From Chloroflexia bacterium SDU3-3 (lineage in GTDB: Bacteria > Chloroflexota > Chloroflexia > Chloroflexales > Roseiflexaceae): a DNA stretch of 64,000 nucleotides. The notes beneath the pieces were generated by a model. The model had not been told where the DNA came from, did not search any database, and saw nothing but the letters and a program-made list of their open reading frames with translations. The stretch lies in contig WBOU01000007.1 of the NCBI GenBank assembly GCA_009268125.1, forward strand, positions 124,001-188,000. The letters are read 5' to 3'. This document shows, piece after piece, positions 24,331 through 33,418 of the stretch (the stretch's first letter is position 1; every line of letters begins with the position of its first letter). Position numbers and translations under genes: made by a program.

Positions 24331-25059
24331 CTAGCGCACCAGCAGCCACAGCGCGCCCGCCGTGATGAATGGCACGGTCAGGTTGTCCAGCCCGGCGGGG
24401 GTGACGCCCTCGGCCACAGTGGCCAGCAGCGCGCCCACGGTGGCCGCGATCAGCAGCTGGGGCGTGGTGAGAACCGGCGCGAAGGGGGCCATCACCACAT
24501 TGCCCGAGATCAGGCCCAGCGTCAGGTAGATCGCCGCGAAGCTGACCACCGCCATCACCACCGAGCCTTCGACGCTGCGCGTGCTGCCCCAGATGGTGTA
24601 GGGGTGCCGCCCGAACAGCCGCCCCGCGATCGCCGCCAGCGAGTCGCCCCAGGTGAGCACCATGATCGCGGCGGCGGCCACCGGCCCGTAGTCGGCGATG
24701 GGCGTGCCGTCGTCGGTCTGGCCGATGGGCCGCCAGAGCAGCGCGAATACCACGGTGACAGCTAGCGCGAAGTAGGCCGCGCCGGGCGTGCTATCCTCTT
24801 GGTCGATAGATTTGACTAGGCGGAAGTAGTAGAGCAGATAGTTGGCCACGGTGAAGATCGCGAAGGGGATGATGCCGACCCACCAGCGGTAGAACAGCAT
24901 CATGATCGCGATTATCCACATGCCCGCCCAGACATGGACAAACTTGCGGGTGTAGAACTGGGGGACATCCAGCTTGCGGTAGAGCAGCTCGCTCATGCCG
25001 ATCAGGCACAGGGCGTAGATCAGCGAGATCGCGAGGCCGATGATTTCACGTTGATACAT
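24331..25059 (-). CDS. Phytol/dolichol kinase-like membrane CTP-dependent kinase or cytidylyltransferase
   Basis: A 242-residue integral membrane protein with about 7-8 helices. Motifs near TRKFVHVWAGMW, LTWGDSLAAIAGRLFGR followed by STRSVEGSVVM, and TVAEGVTPAGLDNLTVPF match the VTE5/SEC59 (phytol and dolichol kinase) branch of the CTP-utilising membrane family that includes CdsA. These enzymes phosphorylate isoprenoid alcohols or related lipids at the membrane, so a role in phytol or isoprenol salvage is likely. The exact substrate is unknown. The ATG at 25059 gives a natural N-terminal helix; an upstream ATG adds a charged tail not seen in the family. No clear ribosome site precedes either. 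Confidence 0.8.
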   Translation of the reverse strand: MYQREIIGLAISLIYALCLIGMSELLYRKLDVPQFYTRKFVHVWAGMWIIAIMMLFYRWWVGIIPFAIFTVANYLLYYFRLVKSIDQEDSTPGAAYFALAVTVVFALLWRPIGQTDDGTPIADYGPVAAAAIMVLTWGDSLAAIAGRLFGRHPYTIWGSTRSVEGSVVMAVVSFAAIYLTLGLISGNVVMAPFAPVLTTPQLLIAATVGALLATVAEGVTPAGLDNLTVPFITAGALWLLVR

Positions 25060-25204
25060 AGGGTGATCGTGTCGGTGGCGTTCTGGCGCGGCAAGGCGCG
25101 GCAATGGCGGATGATGGAGCAGCGATTGTACCGCAGGTGGGGGTTCTGCGCAATGGCGGCGGCTAGGGCTTCTGGGCCTATGCGTTCTTAATTCACGGCA
25201 GATT

Positions 25205-25312
25205 CTTTACCACGAAGGCGCGAAGGTCGGTATCGCTTTTTTCGCATCTTCGCGTCTTCGTGGGTAGTGCTTTCCATATGTTGATTGGTGTTTTGGTGGT
25301 AAAACGTTCTGC
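25205..25312. repeat. Dispersed repeat copy with inverted ends
   Basis: Begins TTTACCACGAAGGCGCGAAGG, has a reverse-complement CTTCGCGTCTTCGTGG block at about 25247-25264 that can pair with it, and ends with TTTTGGTGGTAAAACGTTCTG. The last 23 bases, TTGGTGGTAAAACGTTCT and on to CCGA, recur at 41759-41782. It fills most of the gap between the two flanking minus-strand genes. Confidence 0.75.
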
Positions 25313-25336
25313 CGACCGAGACCGCATAGGCTCTTG

Positions 25337-26179
25337 CTAGGGCTGCGGCTCGGCCAGCTGGCTGCGGTAGGCCTCTAGCTCGGCCAGGCGCGCCTTGCTC
25401 ATGCGCTGGAGCGACTTCTTCCAGTCGGCGCGGTAGCCCTTGAGCGTGCGCACCAGGATCTCGGCGATCGCCAGGTTGCGGTACCACTTGTCGTCGGCGG
25501 GGATGATGTACCAGGGGGCCTGCTTGGTCGAGCAGTGCTCGAGCGCGTCCTGGTAGGCCTCGGTGTAGTCATCCCAGTACTCGCGCTCTTTCCAGTCGCC
25601 CGCCGAGAGCTTCCAGGCCTTCTCCACATCCTGCTCGCGGGCCAGCAGCCGCTGCTCCTGCTCTTCCTTGCTGATGTGCAGGAAGCACTTGATCACGATC
25701 GTGTCGTTGGCGGCCAGCATGTGCTCGAAGGCGTTGATCTGCTCGTAGCGCTGCTGCCAGGCCTTTTTGCCCACCAGCTTGTGCACGCGCACCACCAGCA
25801 CATCCTCGTAGTGCGAGCGGTTGAACACCGCGATCATGCCCTTGCGCGGGGCGACCTTGTGGGCGCGCCAGAGGAAGTCGTGGCTCTGCTCCTCCTCGCT
25901 GGGCACCTTGAACGACTCGACGCGGCAGCCCTGCGGGTTGACGGCATCGAAGACCTTGCGGATGGCCCCATCCTTGCCGGATGTGTCCATGCCCTGCAGC
26001 ACGATCAGCACGCTGTGCTGCGCGGCGGCGTACAGCTCCTCCTGGAGCTTGCCCAGCTCCTCGGAGAGCTGGGCGAACAGGGCCTCGCCCTGCTCGCGGG
26101 TGAGATCCTGGGGGGGCTTGGTGGGAATCTTGGCCAGCTTCACGCGCTGGCCCGGCTCGACATCGTGGGCGTATTTCAT
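25337..26179 (-). CDS. ppk2: Polyphosphate kinase 2 family protein (PPK2)
   Basis: PPK2 enzymes move phosphate between polyphosphate and nucleoside mono- or diphosphates. The 280-residue protein has the P-loop-like fold with Walker A GMDTSGKDGAI near residue 70, the FNRSHYEDVLVVRVH Walker B/lid region, and the C-terminal WYIIPADDKWYRNLA motif. It is the single-domain form with the DGAIRKVFDAVNPQG sequence usual in enzymes annotated as polyphosphate:AMP/ADP phosphotransferases. Substrate class cannot be fixed by eye. AAGGAGA precedes the ATG. The aminotransferase gene upstream ends 73 bases before this start, so the two may be co-transcribed. Confidence 0.9.
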   Translation of the reverse strand: MKYAHDVEPGQRVKLAKIPTKPPQDLTREQGEALFAQLSEELGKLQEELYAAAQHSVLIVLQGMDTSGKDGAIRKVFDAVNPQGCRVESFKVPSEEEQSHDFLWRAHKVAPRKGMIAVFNRSHYEDVLVVRVHKLVGKKAWQQRYEQINAFEHMLAANDTIVIKCFLHISKEEQEQRLLAREQDVEKAWKLSAGDWKEREYWDDYTEAYQDALEHCSTKQAPWYIIPADDKWYRNLAIAEILVRTLKGYRADWKKSLQRMSKARLAELEAYRSQLAEPQP

Positions 26180-26252
26180 TGCCGCTTCTCCTTGGCTTGC
26201 TGGGCGGGGCCAGCGGCGGGCGGTATAGCTGCCGCCCACCGCTGGAGCGGGG

Positions 26253-27401
26253 CTACCGGCGCGGGTCTGCGATGGACACCAGCGCATCTACCAGGCTGCG
26301 GATCTCGTCCTCGGTGTTGTAGAAGTGCGGGGCGATGCGGATACCCCTGCCGCGCGGGATGCACACGAAGTTGCGGGCGTAGAGCTGGCGCTCGACCTCG
26401 GCGGGCTTGTCCACCTCGGCGATCACGATGCCGGAGCGGTGGAAGGCGCGGGCATTGGGCGAGCTGGCAAACCCACGGTCGCGCAGCAGCTCGATCAGCA
26501 GGTCGGCCAGGGCCAGCACGCGCTCGCTCACGTGGTCGATGCCGATCTCCTGCAGCAGCGAGAGGCTGGCGTGCAGGCCGTAGATGCCCGCGAAGTTCTG
26601 CGAGCCGAGGTTGAAGCGCTCGGCGGTGGGCAGCGGGGTCAGGTTGTAGTCGAGGTAGTTGGGCCAGTCGACCACGCTGCCCGCGCCCACGTAGGCCCCC
26701 GGCTGCAGCTGGTCGAGCAGGCCCTGGCGCACATACAGGAAGCCGCTGCCGATCGGGCCCATCAGCCACTTCTGTGAGCCACAGGCCAGCATGTCGATGT
26801 TGGCCTCGCGCACATCCAGCGGCAGCGCGCCCAGCGACTGGATGCCATCCACCACAAAGAAGATGCCGCGCTCTTTGCAGAGCTTGCCCACCGCCACCAG
26901 ATCGTTGCGGAAGCCGCTGGCGAACTGCACGGTGGAGAGCGCGATGGCGCGCGTGCGGCTGTCGATGCGGGCCTTGAGCAGCTCCAGATCTACGCCGCCG
27001 TCGCGGGCGGGCACCATCTTGGTGAGCACGCCACGGTAGGCTAGGTTCTGCCAGGGGTAGACGTTGGCGGGGTAGTCGCCATCCAGCACCAGCACGTTGT
27101 CGCCGGGGCGCAGCGGCAGGCTGACGGCGGCGGTGTTCAGGCCCATGGCGGTGTTGGGCATCAGCACGATCTCGTCGGCGCTGCTGGCGTTGATCAGGTC
27201 GGCCAGGCGCGAGCGCAGATCGCTCATCACATCGATCGCCTCGGCCACCACCTCGTTGAAGGGCTGCTGCGAGAGCTTCTGGTTGAAGCTGCGGGTGGCC
27301 TCCTCCACGCGGGTGCTGAGGATGGAGACTCCGGCGTGGTTGAAGAAGGCCCAGCGCTCGGTGTGTGGGAAGAGTGCGCGATAGGGCTGTGGGTCAAGCA
27401 T
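26253..27401 (-). CDS. Class-V aminotransferase / cysteine desulfurase-like PLP enzyme
   Basis: A 382-residue fold-type I PLP enzyme of the aminotransferase class-V family, which includes cysteine desulfurases, isopenicillin-N epimerases and kynureninase-like enzymes. Visible features: FFNHAGVSILS at the N-terminus, the cofactor-contacting Asp in FFVVDGIQSLGALP, and the PLP lysine in ACGSQKWLMGPIGSGFLYV. The C-terminal region ends with PRGRGIRIAPHFYNTEDEI. The loop that carries the catalytic Cys in true desulfurases is not evident, so an epimerase/lyase-like activity is as likely. The frame extends upstream in low-complexity sequence; the ATG at 27401 follows GAGGA and fits the family. Confidence 0.85.
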   Translation of the reverse strand: MLDPQPYRALFPHTERWAFFNHAGVSILSTRVEEATRSFNQKLSQQPFNEVVAEAIDVMSDLRSRLADLINASSADEIVLMPNTAMGLNTAAVSLPLRPGDNVLVLDGDYPANVYPWQNLAYRGVLTKMVPARDGGVDLELLKARIDSRTRAIALSTVQFASGFRNDLVAVGKLCKERGIFFVVDGIQSLGALPLDVREANIDMLACGSQKWLMGPIGSGFLYVRQGLLDQLQPGAYVGAGSVVDWPNYLDYNLTPLPTAERFNLGSQNFAGIYGLHASLSLLQEIGIDHVSERVLALADLLIELLRDRGFASSPNARAFHRSGIVIAEVDKPAEVERQLYARNFVCIPRGRGIRIAPHFYNTEDEIRSLVDALVSIADPRR

Positions 27402-27486
27402 AGCGTCCTCGCTTATCGATGGGTTGGGCTGAAACAAGCGAGCGACCCGCGCGCCGGTGGGGGCGCTGCGGGCCGCTCGGGTGGTA

Positions 27487-28860
27487 TCATTTCTTTTTGC
27501 GGCGGCGCTGGTGGGGGCGCTGCGGGCCGCCCTGGCCCTTGGGGGGCTGGGGTGCGGCCAAGTCCTTCGGCTCGATCTCGGGCGGCGGCGGCAGCTCGGG
27601 CGCGGGCGGCGGCAGCGGTGCGGGCTGGCGCGGCGGGTGGTGGCGCTGGCCGCCCTGGCCACCCTGGCCGCTCTGCTGCATGCGCTGGCGGCGCTGGGCG
27701 TCGTGGGGCTGGCCGCTGTCGAGGATGCTCAGGTGCTCGGCATTGCTGCCCTGGCGGGGCCGTTCGCTGCGGCGCTCGCCCTGGTGGCGCTCGCCCTGGT
27801 GGGGCCGCTCGCCCTGGTGGCGGCGCTCGCCCTGGTGGCGCTCGCCCTGGTGGCGGCGCTCGCCCTGCTCGCGCGGCTCCTCCCAGTCGCCCTCCTCCAG
27901 CAGGGCCAGGGCCTCCAGCACCTCGGGGTTCTCGATCTCGTCGCGCAGCAGGCGGCGCTCGCTGGGCTGGCGCGGCTCGCGCGGCGGGCTGGCCATGCGC
28001 GCCGCCGGGGTGATGCCCTCGGCGTTGCGGCTGCGGGCCACCTGAGCCACCTGGGCGGTGGCCTCCTTCAGCACCTCGGGCTTGTACTCCTCCTGCACGG
28101 CGCTCTCGGCCAGCAGCACTGTCACTGTCTCGCGCACCACGTTCACCGCGATCACCTCGCCGGGGCCGTCGGGGGTCTGCACCCACGAGCCTTTGCGGGG
28201 CAGCTCGGCCTTGATCTGGGTGTACTGCTCGTGCTCGTACGAGAGGCAGCAGAGCAGCCGCCCGCACACCCCGCTGATCTTGCTGGGGTTGAGCGGCAGG
28301 TCCTGGTCCTTGGCCATCTTGATCGAGACGCGGGCGTAGTCGGGCAGGAAGGTGGCGCAGCAGAGCAGCCGCCCGCAGGGGCCGATGCCGCCCAGCAGCT
28401 TGGCCTCGTCGCGCGGGCCGATCTGGCGCAGCTCGATGCGGGTCTTGAAGGTGCGGGCCAGGTCGCGCACCAGCATGCGGAAGTCGACGCGCTTCTCGGC
28501 GGTGAAGTAGAAGGTCAGGCGCGATCCGTCGAAGCTATACTCGGCCTTGATCAGCCGCATGGGCAGGGCGTGCTCGACGATCTTCTCGCTACAGCGCGAG
28601 AGCAGATCCTCGTGGCGGGCGTTGAGCTGGGTCAGGCGGTCGAAGTCGGCCTGCTCGGCGCGGCGGATCACCGGCTTCAGCTCGCCGATGATCTCGGCGT
28701 CGGCCACCTCTTTGATATCCGACGCCACCTTGGCCAGCTCGGGGCCGCGCACGGTCTCGACGATCACGGCGTCGCCCTGCACCAGGTTTTCGAACTCCTG
28801 GGGGTCGAAATAGTATATCTTGCCGGAGTCCTTAAAGCGGATTCCAACAACAGTTGGCAT
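27487..28860 (-). CDS. ricT: PSP1-domain protein, RicT (YaaT)-like, with a repetitive C-terminal tail
   Basis: In Bacillus, RicT with RicA and RicF forms an Fe-S protein complex that affects RNase Y-dependent mRNA processing. Residues 1-270 here are the PSP1 core: VVGIRFKDSGKIYYFDP at the start, FTAEKRVDFRMLVRDLA, then two cysteine clusters, GPCGRLLCCATF and GVCGRLLCCLSYE, which suit metal or Fe-S binding. From about residue 290 a tail absent from Bacillus RicT is rich in Arg, Gln, Glu and Pro, with about six HQGER units (near 27770-27870) and a Pro-rich end. Such a basic disordered tail may bind RNA. GGAG precedes the ATG by 8 bases. ricA and ricF homologues are not in the window. Confidence 0.85.
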   Translation of the reverse strand: MPTVVGIRFKDSGKIYYFDPQEFENLVQGDAVIVETVRGPELAKVASDIKEVADAEIIGELKPVIRRAEQADFDRLTQLNARHEDLLSRCSEKIVEHALPMRLIKAEYSFDGSRLTFYFTAEKRVDFRMLVRDLARTFKTRIELRQIGPRDEAKLLGGIGPCGRLLCCATFLPDYARVSIKMAKDQDLPLNPSKISGVCGRLLCCLSYEHEQYTQIKAELPRKGSWVQTPDGPGEVIAVNVVRETVTVLLAESAVQEEYKPEVLKEATAQVAQVARSRNAEGITPAARMASPPREPRQPSERRLLRDEIENPEVLEALALLEEGDWEEPREQGERRHQGERHQGERRHQGERPHQGERHQGERRSERPRQGSNAEHLSILDSGQPHDAQRRQRMQQSGQGGQGGQRHHPPRQPAPLPPPAPELPPPPEIEPKDLAAPQPPKGQGGPQRPHQRRRKKK

Positions 28861-28958
28861 GGGGAAGCTCCATCTATCCATCAGGCGCGAATCAGAAGGC
28901 CGCGGCGCGGGCACCAAGCCTGTCGCCAGCGGCCTTGCGGTTCGCGGGTTCAGAGCAC

Positions 28959-30473
28959 CTAGGTGCGGCTAAGGACTTTGTAGGCGAGCACCTTGCGGGC
29001 CTTGCCCTTCAGCTGCAGCTCGCCCATCTTCTGCATGGCGAAGGCGCTGCCGACAGCGTGGCAGGTGGCCTCGCCCACGAGGATGCTGTTTGGCTCGGCT
29101 GCAGATTCAAGGCGTGATGCGGTGTTGACGGTGTCGCCCAGTACAGTATACTCTAAACGCTGCCGCGTGCCAAAAAATCCGGCGTAGGCTAGGCCGGTGT
29201 TGATCCCGATCCGGAACGAGAAGCGCTTGTTCGGCTCGTGGCGCTCGTTGAGCCGCCGGTGGGCCTCCAGCATGTCCAGCGCGGCGTTGACGGCGGCCAC
29301 GGCGTAGCGCCCGGCCTGGCCGTCGTCGTTCAGGCGCGGCGCGCCGAACACCGCCATGATACCGTCGCCGATGTACTTGTCGAGCGTGCCGTTGTGGGCG
29401 AAGATCACCTCGGTCATCTCGTGCAGATACTCGTTCAGCAGCTCCTGCACCTCGCGGGGCGAGAGCGCCTCGGAGAGCGGCGTGAAGCCCTTCACGTCGG
29501 CGAACAGCACGCTCACCTCTAGCTCCTGCGGCTCCCACAGCTGGCCGTGGCGGGCGTAGTAGCTGGCCACCAGCCGCGCCACGTTGGGCGACATAAAGCG
29601 CTCAAGGTTCTGGCGCAGCTCGGCCTGGTGGCGCAGCTCGTCGCTCAGGCGGGCGCGCTCGATGTGGGTGGATGCCTGGCTGACCAGGGCCGAGAGCATG
29701 TCGCGCTGGGCCTCGCTGAACTGGTCGCGCCCCGGCGAATCGAGGTAGATCAGGCCAGTGGCCTTGCCCTCGCTGATCAGCGGCACGCAGATCGCCGAGC
29801 GGATGTTGGCGCTGATGATGCTCTCCGACCCGCCGAAATCCAGCCGCGCGTCGCGGGTGAGCACGGCCTCGTTGGCGTCCAGCGCCCGCCGCGCGATGGT
29901 GGAGCTGAGCGCCACATCGCCCTGCGAGGGCGGGTAGACCACCATGGGCACCAGCTCGCTGCCCTTGTAGAGCATCAGCACGCCGCGCTGGGCTGGCACC
30001 AGCTGCAGCGCCTCCTCCATCACGGTGTCCAGCAGCTCGCCCATGCTGATGATGCTGTTCAGCCGCTTGCTGATGCGGATGAACTCGCGCAGATCCAGCC
30101 CCAGCTCGGGCAGCTCGCCGCTCTTGATCTCGCGGCTCTCGGCGGCCAGCGGCAGGTAGCGGCTGTCATCCAGCACCACCTGCTGCACGGCGCGCTCCTC
30201 GAAGCGCAGGTCGAACGGCCCAATGCGCACGATGTCGCCGTCGGCCAGCTGGGCCTCGCGCACGCGCAGGCGGTTGAGCAGCACGCCGTTGCGGCTCTCG
30301 TGGTCGACGAGCCAGGCCTCGTGGCCGCGCAGCTCGAAGCTGGCGTGGCGGCGCGAGACGAAGACGTGGTTCAGCACGATCGCGTTCTCGGGCGAGCGCC
30401 CCACCCGCAGCCCGTGCTCGCTCAGGGGGAAGGTCCGCTCCTCGCCCTCTATCGTGACCGTGATTCGTGCCAT
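28959..30473 (-). CDS. FHA-GAF class III adenylate cyclase
   Basis: A 504-residue soluble protein. An FHA domain (about 5-90: GLRVGRSPENAIVLNH, VSRRHASFE, ESRNGVLLN) binds phosphothreonine peptides. A GAF domain (about 125-285) senses a small ligand. The C-terminal catalytic domain has both metal Asp residues (VLFADVKGFT and KYIGDGIMAVFG), the purine-specifying Lys in LDKYIGD and Asp in VLGDTVNTASRLES, which favour ATP over GTP, so cyclic AMP is the probable product. All catalytic residues are present. The FHA domain links it in principle to Ser/Thr kinase signalling, but the nearest kinase homologue, at 16509, looks inactive. Its stop lies 98 bases before the ricT start. Confidence 0.9.
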   Translation of the reverse strand: MARITVTIEGEERTFPLSEHGLRVGRSPENAIVLNHVFVSRRHASFELRGHEAWLVDHESRNGVLLNRLRVREAQLADGDIVRIGPFDLRFEERAVQQVVLDDSRYLPLAAESREIKSGELPELGLDLREFIRISKRLNSIISMGELLDTVMEEALQLVPAQRGVLMLYKGSELVPMVVYPPSQGDVALSSTIARRALDANEAVLTRDARLDFGGSESIISANIRSAICVPLISEGKATGLIYLDSPGRDQFSEAQRDMLSALVSQASTHIERARLSDELRHQAELRQNLERFMSPNVARLVASYYARHGQLWEPQELEVSVLFADVKGFTPLSEALSPREVQELLNEYLHEMTEVIFAHNGTLDKYIGDGIMAVFGAPRLNDDGQAGRYAVAAVNAALDMLEAHRRLNERHEPNKRFSFRIGINTGLAYAGFFGTRQRLEYTVLGDTVNTASRLESAAEPNSILVGEATCHAVGSAFAMQKMGELQLKGKARKVLAYKVLSRT

Positions 30474-30561
30474 GCCCTGCGCCCTTCCGTGATAGTGTTG
30501 CTGCCGCTTGTGTCAGAAGTATAACAAAGCCTTGTAGGCCCAACAAGAGAGCATAAGAACA

Positions 30562-30617
30562 TTCACCACGAAGGCGCGAAGAACCATCTACCACCAAGAC
30601 CCAAGACACCAAGGGAA
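30562..30617 (+). repeat. Dispersed repeat copy (CGAAG block then CCAAG block)
   Basis: TTCACCACGAAGGCGCGAAG, then TACCACCAAGACCCAAGACACCAAGGG. It precedes the core repeat at 30636 in the same order and orientation as on the minus strand of 21745-22047. Confidence 0.75.
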
Positions 30618-30635
30618 CACAAGGCCATCTATCTG

Positions 30636-30800
30636 GGTGAGAAGCCAACCCCACCCACCTGGCCCATCCGGCGAAGGTGCTGCTGGCGCACACTGGCCCT
30701 ATGCACGAACACCAGCCGCCAGCGGCCAGCAGAGGAACGCCCAAACTTGGCGGCCAGGGGCCACACCCCTGGCCGGGGGCAGTGGACGATGGTCTAGGGC
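30636..30800 (+). repeat. Core repeat related to 21745-21914 (minus strand)
   Basis: The two copies share blocks such as GGCCCAT(C/G)CGGCGAAGGTGC(T/C)GCTG and have similar layout, ending in a GGCCAGGGG- or GGGGGCG-type hairpin (GGCCAGGGG and CCCCTGGCC here). A frame reads through both with a similar peptide (SQP..PGP.GEGAA), but no ribosome site or further support makes it a gene. The rest of 30474-30970 shows only this and the CGAAG block. Confidence 0.6.
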
Positions 30801-30970
30801 TGAGTGGACGAGGGCTGGGGATGGAAAGACACCTAACCTAGAGCGTGTAGATCAAGCATGTATCGCGCCCGCCCCTGCGGCATAGGCGGTGCGCACAAAC
30901 GCGGGGGCCAACTGGCAACGCCTCAAGCAATGCCCTGGTCGACCCCCGCGCATCCAGCTGCCTGCTGTGG

Positions 30971-33355
30971 CTAGCCTCGGCCCTTCGGCGGGCGCAGCGC
31001 CTGGAAGGGGCGCGCGAGCATATGCCCGATCAGGGCGGGGCGCAGCGCCTGCCATGCCCGCTCCACCGGCGAGCTGGCCGTGCTGCCCTTGTAGCGCTCG
31101 CGCACATAGCTGCCTACAATCTGGTTGACCGCCTCGCGCTGCTCGGGCAAGGCCTCGCCGATGCGCTGGCCGTACTCGGCGGGGGTCAGGTGCGGCTCGT
31201 GGCGGATGCCAGCCCACCCAGCCAGCCGCGCCAGGCGGGTGTAGATCGCCGCCGTGGGCGAGAGGCCGCGCAGGCCAATATTGAGCAGGATGAAGAACAG
31301 CGCCACCAGCGCGCCGAGCGCGGCCAGGATGGCCAGCGCGGTGGCCAGCGCCCGCTGCTGGGCTGCGTCGGCCTGCGGGATGGGGCCGCCAGGGGCGGGG
31401 ATGCGCTGCTGCAGCTCCAGATCCTCGCGCTCGCGGTCGCCCAGGGTGCTGGTGGATGTGAGCGGTGTGGTGCTGGCCAGCGGCGTGGCGGTGAGGCTCA
31501 CCGCTGGGCGCACCGGCAGATCGGCGTAGGATGCGGGGGTCGGCTCGAAGCGCTGCCAGCCGAAGCCGGGGAAGTAGACCTCGGGCCAGCTGTGGGCCAC
31601 GCTCTCGCGCACCACATAGGCCCCCAGATCCTGGTCGAAGCTGCCGCCCGCGTAGCCCTGGGCCAGCCGCGCGGGCACGCCCTCGGCCCGCAGCATCACG
31701 ATCATGGCCGTGGCGAAGTCGTCGCAGTAGCCGCGCTTGCTCTCGAAGATGAAGTAGTCGGCCCAGTCGGTGTCGGTCGGCGGGGCCTGGCGCTTCTCGT
31801 CGTAGACGTAGGTGCGCAGGAAGGCCTGGATGGCCACGGCCTTATCGTAGGGGCTAGTGGCGCTGGCTTGCCGCACGATCTGGTGGGCCTGCTCGGCCAC
31901 GCGCTGGCTCATCGTCTCGGGCAGCTGCAGGTAGCGCGTGCGCACCCAGTCGGGGTAGGCCTCGCCAGCGGCGCGCAGGCTAGCCTGATCGACGGTGGAG
32001 AGGTACGAGGCCACCGTGTAGACCTGGGTGGCCTGCAGCGGCGTCTGCGAGAACACGCCCGAGGTCTCCTCGAAGTTGGGCAGCGGCGGCGTGCTAGTGG
32101 CGTCGAAGGTGTGCTCGACCAGCGTGGGGATACCCGCCGAGCGGAACTGCCCGCCCATCACCAGCATGCTGTCGGCGCGGTCGCTGCTCAGCGTCACCGT
32201 CTGCGTGATCAGGGTGCGCCCCAGCAGCTCCTGCGGCAGGCTGGCCAGCGCGCCGGGGTCGAGCGGGGTGCGCGCGCCCTCGGCGGTGGTCGCGCCCACC
32301 TGGGCGCGGGCGGCCTCGCCCACGGTGTTCTCCCAGGTGCGCCCGGTGTAGCGGTCGCGGGTGATCGCCCGCCAGTAGTCGAACTCGTCGGACTGCACCT
32401 GCATCACCACCTCGTCGCCCAGCGATCGCGCGCCGCCCACCCGCATCGAGCGTGTGAAGAAGCCGCTGCCGGTGGTGCCCGGCGGCGCGTTGATAGTGCT
32501 GAACGCGGTCTCCCAGCTCTCGCGCAGCGTGGTGAAGGGGGCGCTCATCACCTGCCAGGTGCGCGCCGCCTGGGCGATGCTGACCTCGCCCGGCAGGATA
32601 CTAGTGATCAGCGCGGTGCCGCCCACCACCAGCGAGGCGGCCATCACAAAGCGCAGCGGCATCCACTCGGGGAAGTCGATCAGGGCCGCGCTCCACAGGC
32701 GCTGCTGGGCCACGATCTGCTGGTGCACGATCAGCAGCAGCGCGGCGCTGAGAAAGATGAAGAACAGCGTGGTGGGCTTGGGTGCGGTGTAGGTGTAGTT
32801 GACCAAGATGACCACGGCGTTGATCAGCACGGCGGGCCATGTCCAGCGGGCGCGGAACAGCATCCAGCTGGTGGCGTAGCCCAGCGCCCACGACAGCAGC
32901 GAGAGCGCCACGATGAACAGCACGATGTCCTCGCCGCGCCCGCCCGCCTGCACGATCCGCACCAGGCTCATAGTGCGCAGCACGATCTCGCTGCCGCGGT
33001 CGCTCCAGCTGCCCAGGCGCTCGCCCATGGTCTGGCCGTAGGCGGTGGCGACCTCGGCCTGCAGCAGCGGCCCCACGCACTGCACCGCCCAGGCCACGCC
33101 TAGGGTGGCGCTCAGCCAGTGGGCCAGCCAGCCGGGCAGCCAGGCCAGCCGCGCGAATACCAGCCCCACCAGCAGGGCGGGCAGCGCCACCAGCACCAGC
33201 ACGCCTAGGCCGTCGGCCCAGTTGGCCTGGGCGATGCTCTGGATCACGCTCCACAGCATGAGCGCAGCCATTAGCGCGCTGGGCAGCAGCTCGGGCAGCG
33301 CTACCCGCTGGTACCATGGGACATAGGGCTGGGCCGGCGGTCGGGTGGCGATCAT
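30971..33355 (-). CDS. TgpA-like transglutaminase-domain membrane protein
   Basis: A 794-residue protein. The N-terminal 250 residues hold about six to seven membrane helices. A large extracytoplasmic part follows with a transglutaminase-like core: the catalytic Cys in SKRGYCDDFATAM, His in VAHSWPEVYFPG and the GFGWQRFEPTP strand, where the TgpA group has Glu-Pro rather than Asp-Pro. One more membrane helix (ALAILAALGALVALFFILL) leads to a cytoplasmic tail with the DUF4129-like YARLARLAG...TPAEYGQR region. Family members are thought to act on cell-envelope peptides; the substrate is unknown. The usual MoxR ATPase and DUF58 partners are not adjacent. Confidence 0.88.
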   Translation of the reverse strand: MIATRPPAQPYVPWYQRVALPELLPSALMAALMLWSVIQSIAQANWADGLGVLVLVALPALLVGLVFARLAWLPGWLAHWLSATLGVAWAVQCVGPLLQAEVATAYGQTMGERLGSWSDRGSEIVLRTMSLVRIVQAGGRGEDIVLFIVALSLLSWALGYATSWMLFRARWTWPAVLINAVVILVNYTYTAPKPTTLFFIFLSAALLLIVHQQIVAQQRLWSAALIDFPEWMPLRFVMAASLVVGGTALITSILPGEVSIAQAARTWQVMSAPFTTLRESWETAFSTINAPPGTTGSGFFTRSMRVGGARSLGDEVVMQVQSDEFDYWRAITRDRYTGRTWENTVGEAARAQVGATTAEGARTPLDPGALASLPQELLGRTLITQTVTLSSDRADSMLVMGGQFRSAGIPTLVEHTFDATSTPPLPNFEETSGVFSQTPLQATQVYTVASYLSTVDQASLRAAGEAYPDWVRTRYLQLPETMSQRVAEQAHQIVRQASATSPYDKAVAIQAFLRTYVYDEKRQAPPTDTDWADYFIFESKRGYCDDFATAMIVMLRAEGVPARLAQGYAGGSFDQDLGAYVVRESVAHSWPEVYFPGFGWQRFEPTPASYADLPVRPAVSLTATPLASTTPLTSTSTLGDREREDLELQQRIPAPGGPIPQADAAQQRALATALAILAALGALVALFFILLNIGLRGLSPTAAIYTRLARLAGWAGIRHEPHLTPAEYGQRIGEALPEQREAVNQIVGSYVRERYKGSTASSPVERAWQALRPALIGHMLARPFQALRPPKGRG

Positions 33356-33418
33356 GGTGCGTGCTCCGTGTCTGTGGCGGCCCCGCCTGCGCTGCCAGAC
33401 CGCCGATGTGCGAGAGGG

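Noticed and set aside
24092-24349. Heptapeptide-repeat proteins on either strand of the 24110 array.
   Set aside because: Any stop-free 21-bp tandem unit opens frames; there is no ribosome site, promoter or non-repeat conserved part.
27457-28962. A 501-codon plus-strand open frame opposite ricT.
   Set aside because: It mirrors the PSP1 gene, is made of Ala/Leu runs from high-GC third positions and has no family features. Other long frames antisense to genes (for example 5771-8041, 9738-11285, 42255-44675) were left out for the same reason.
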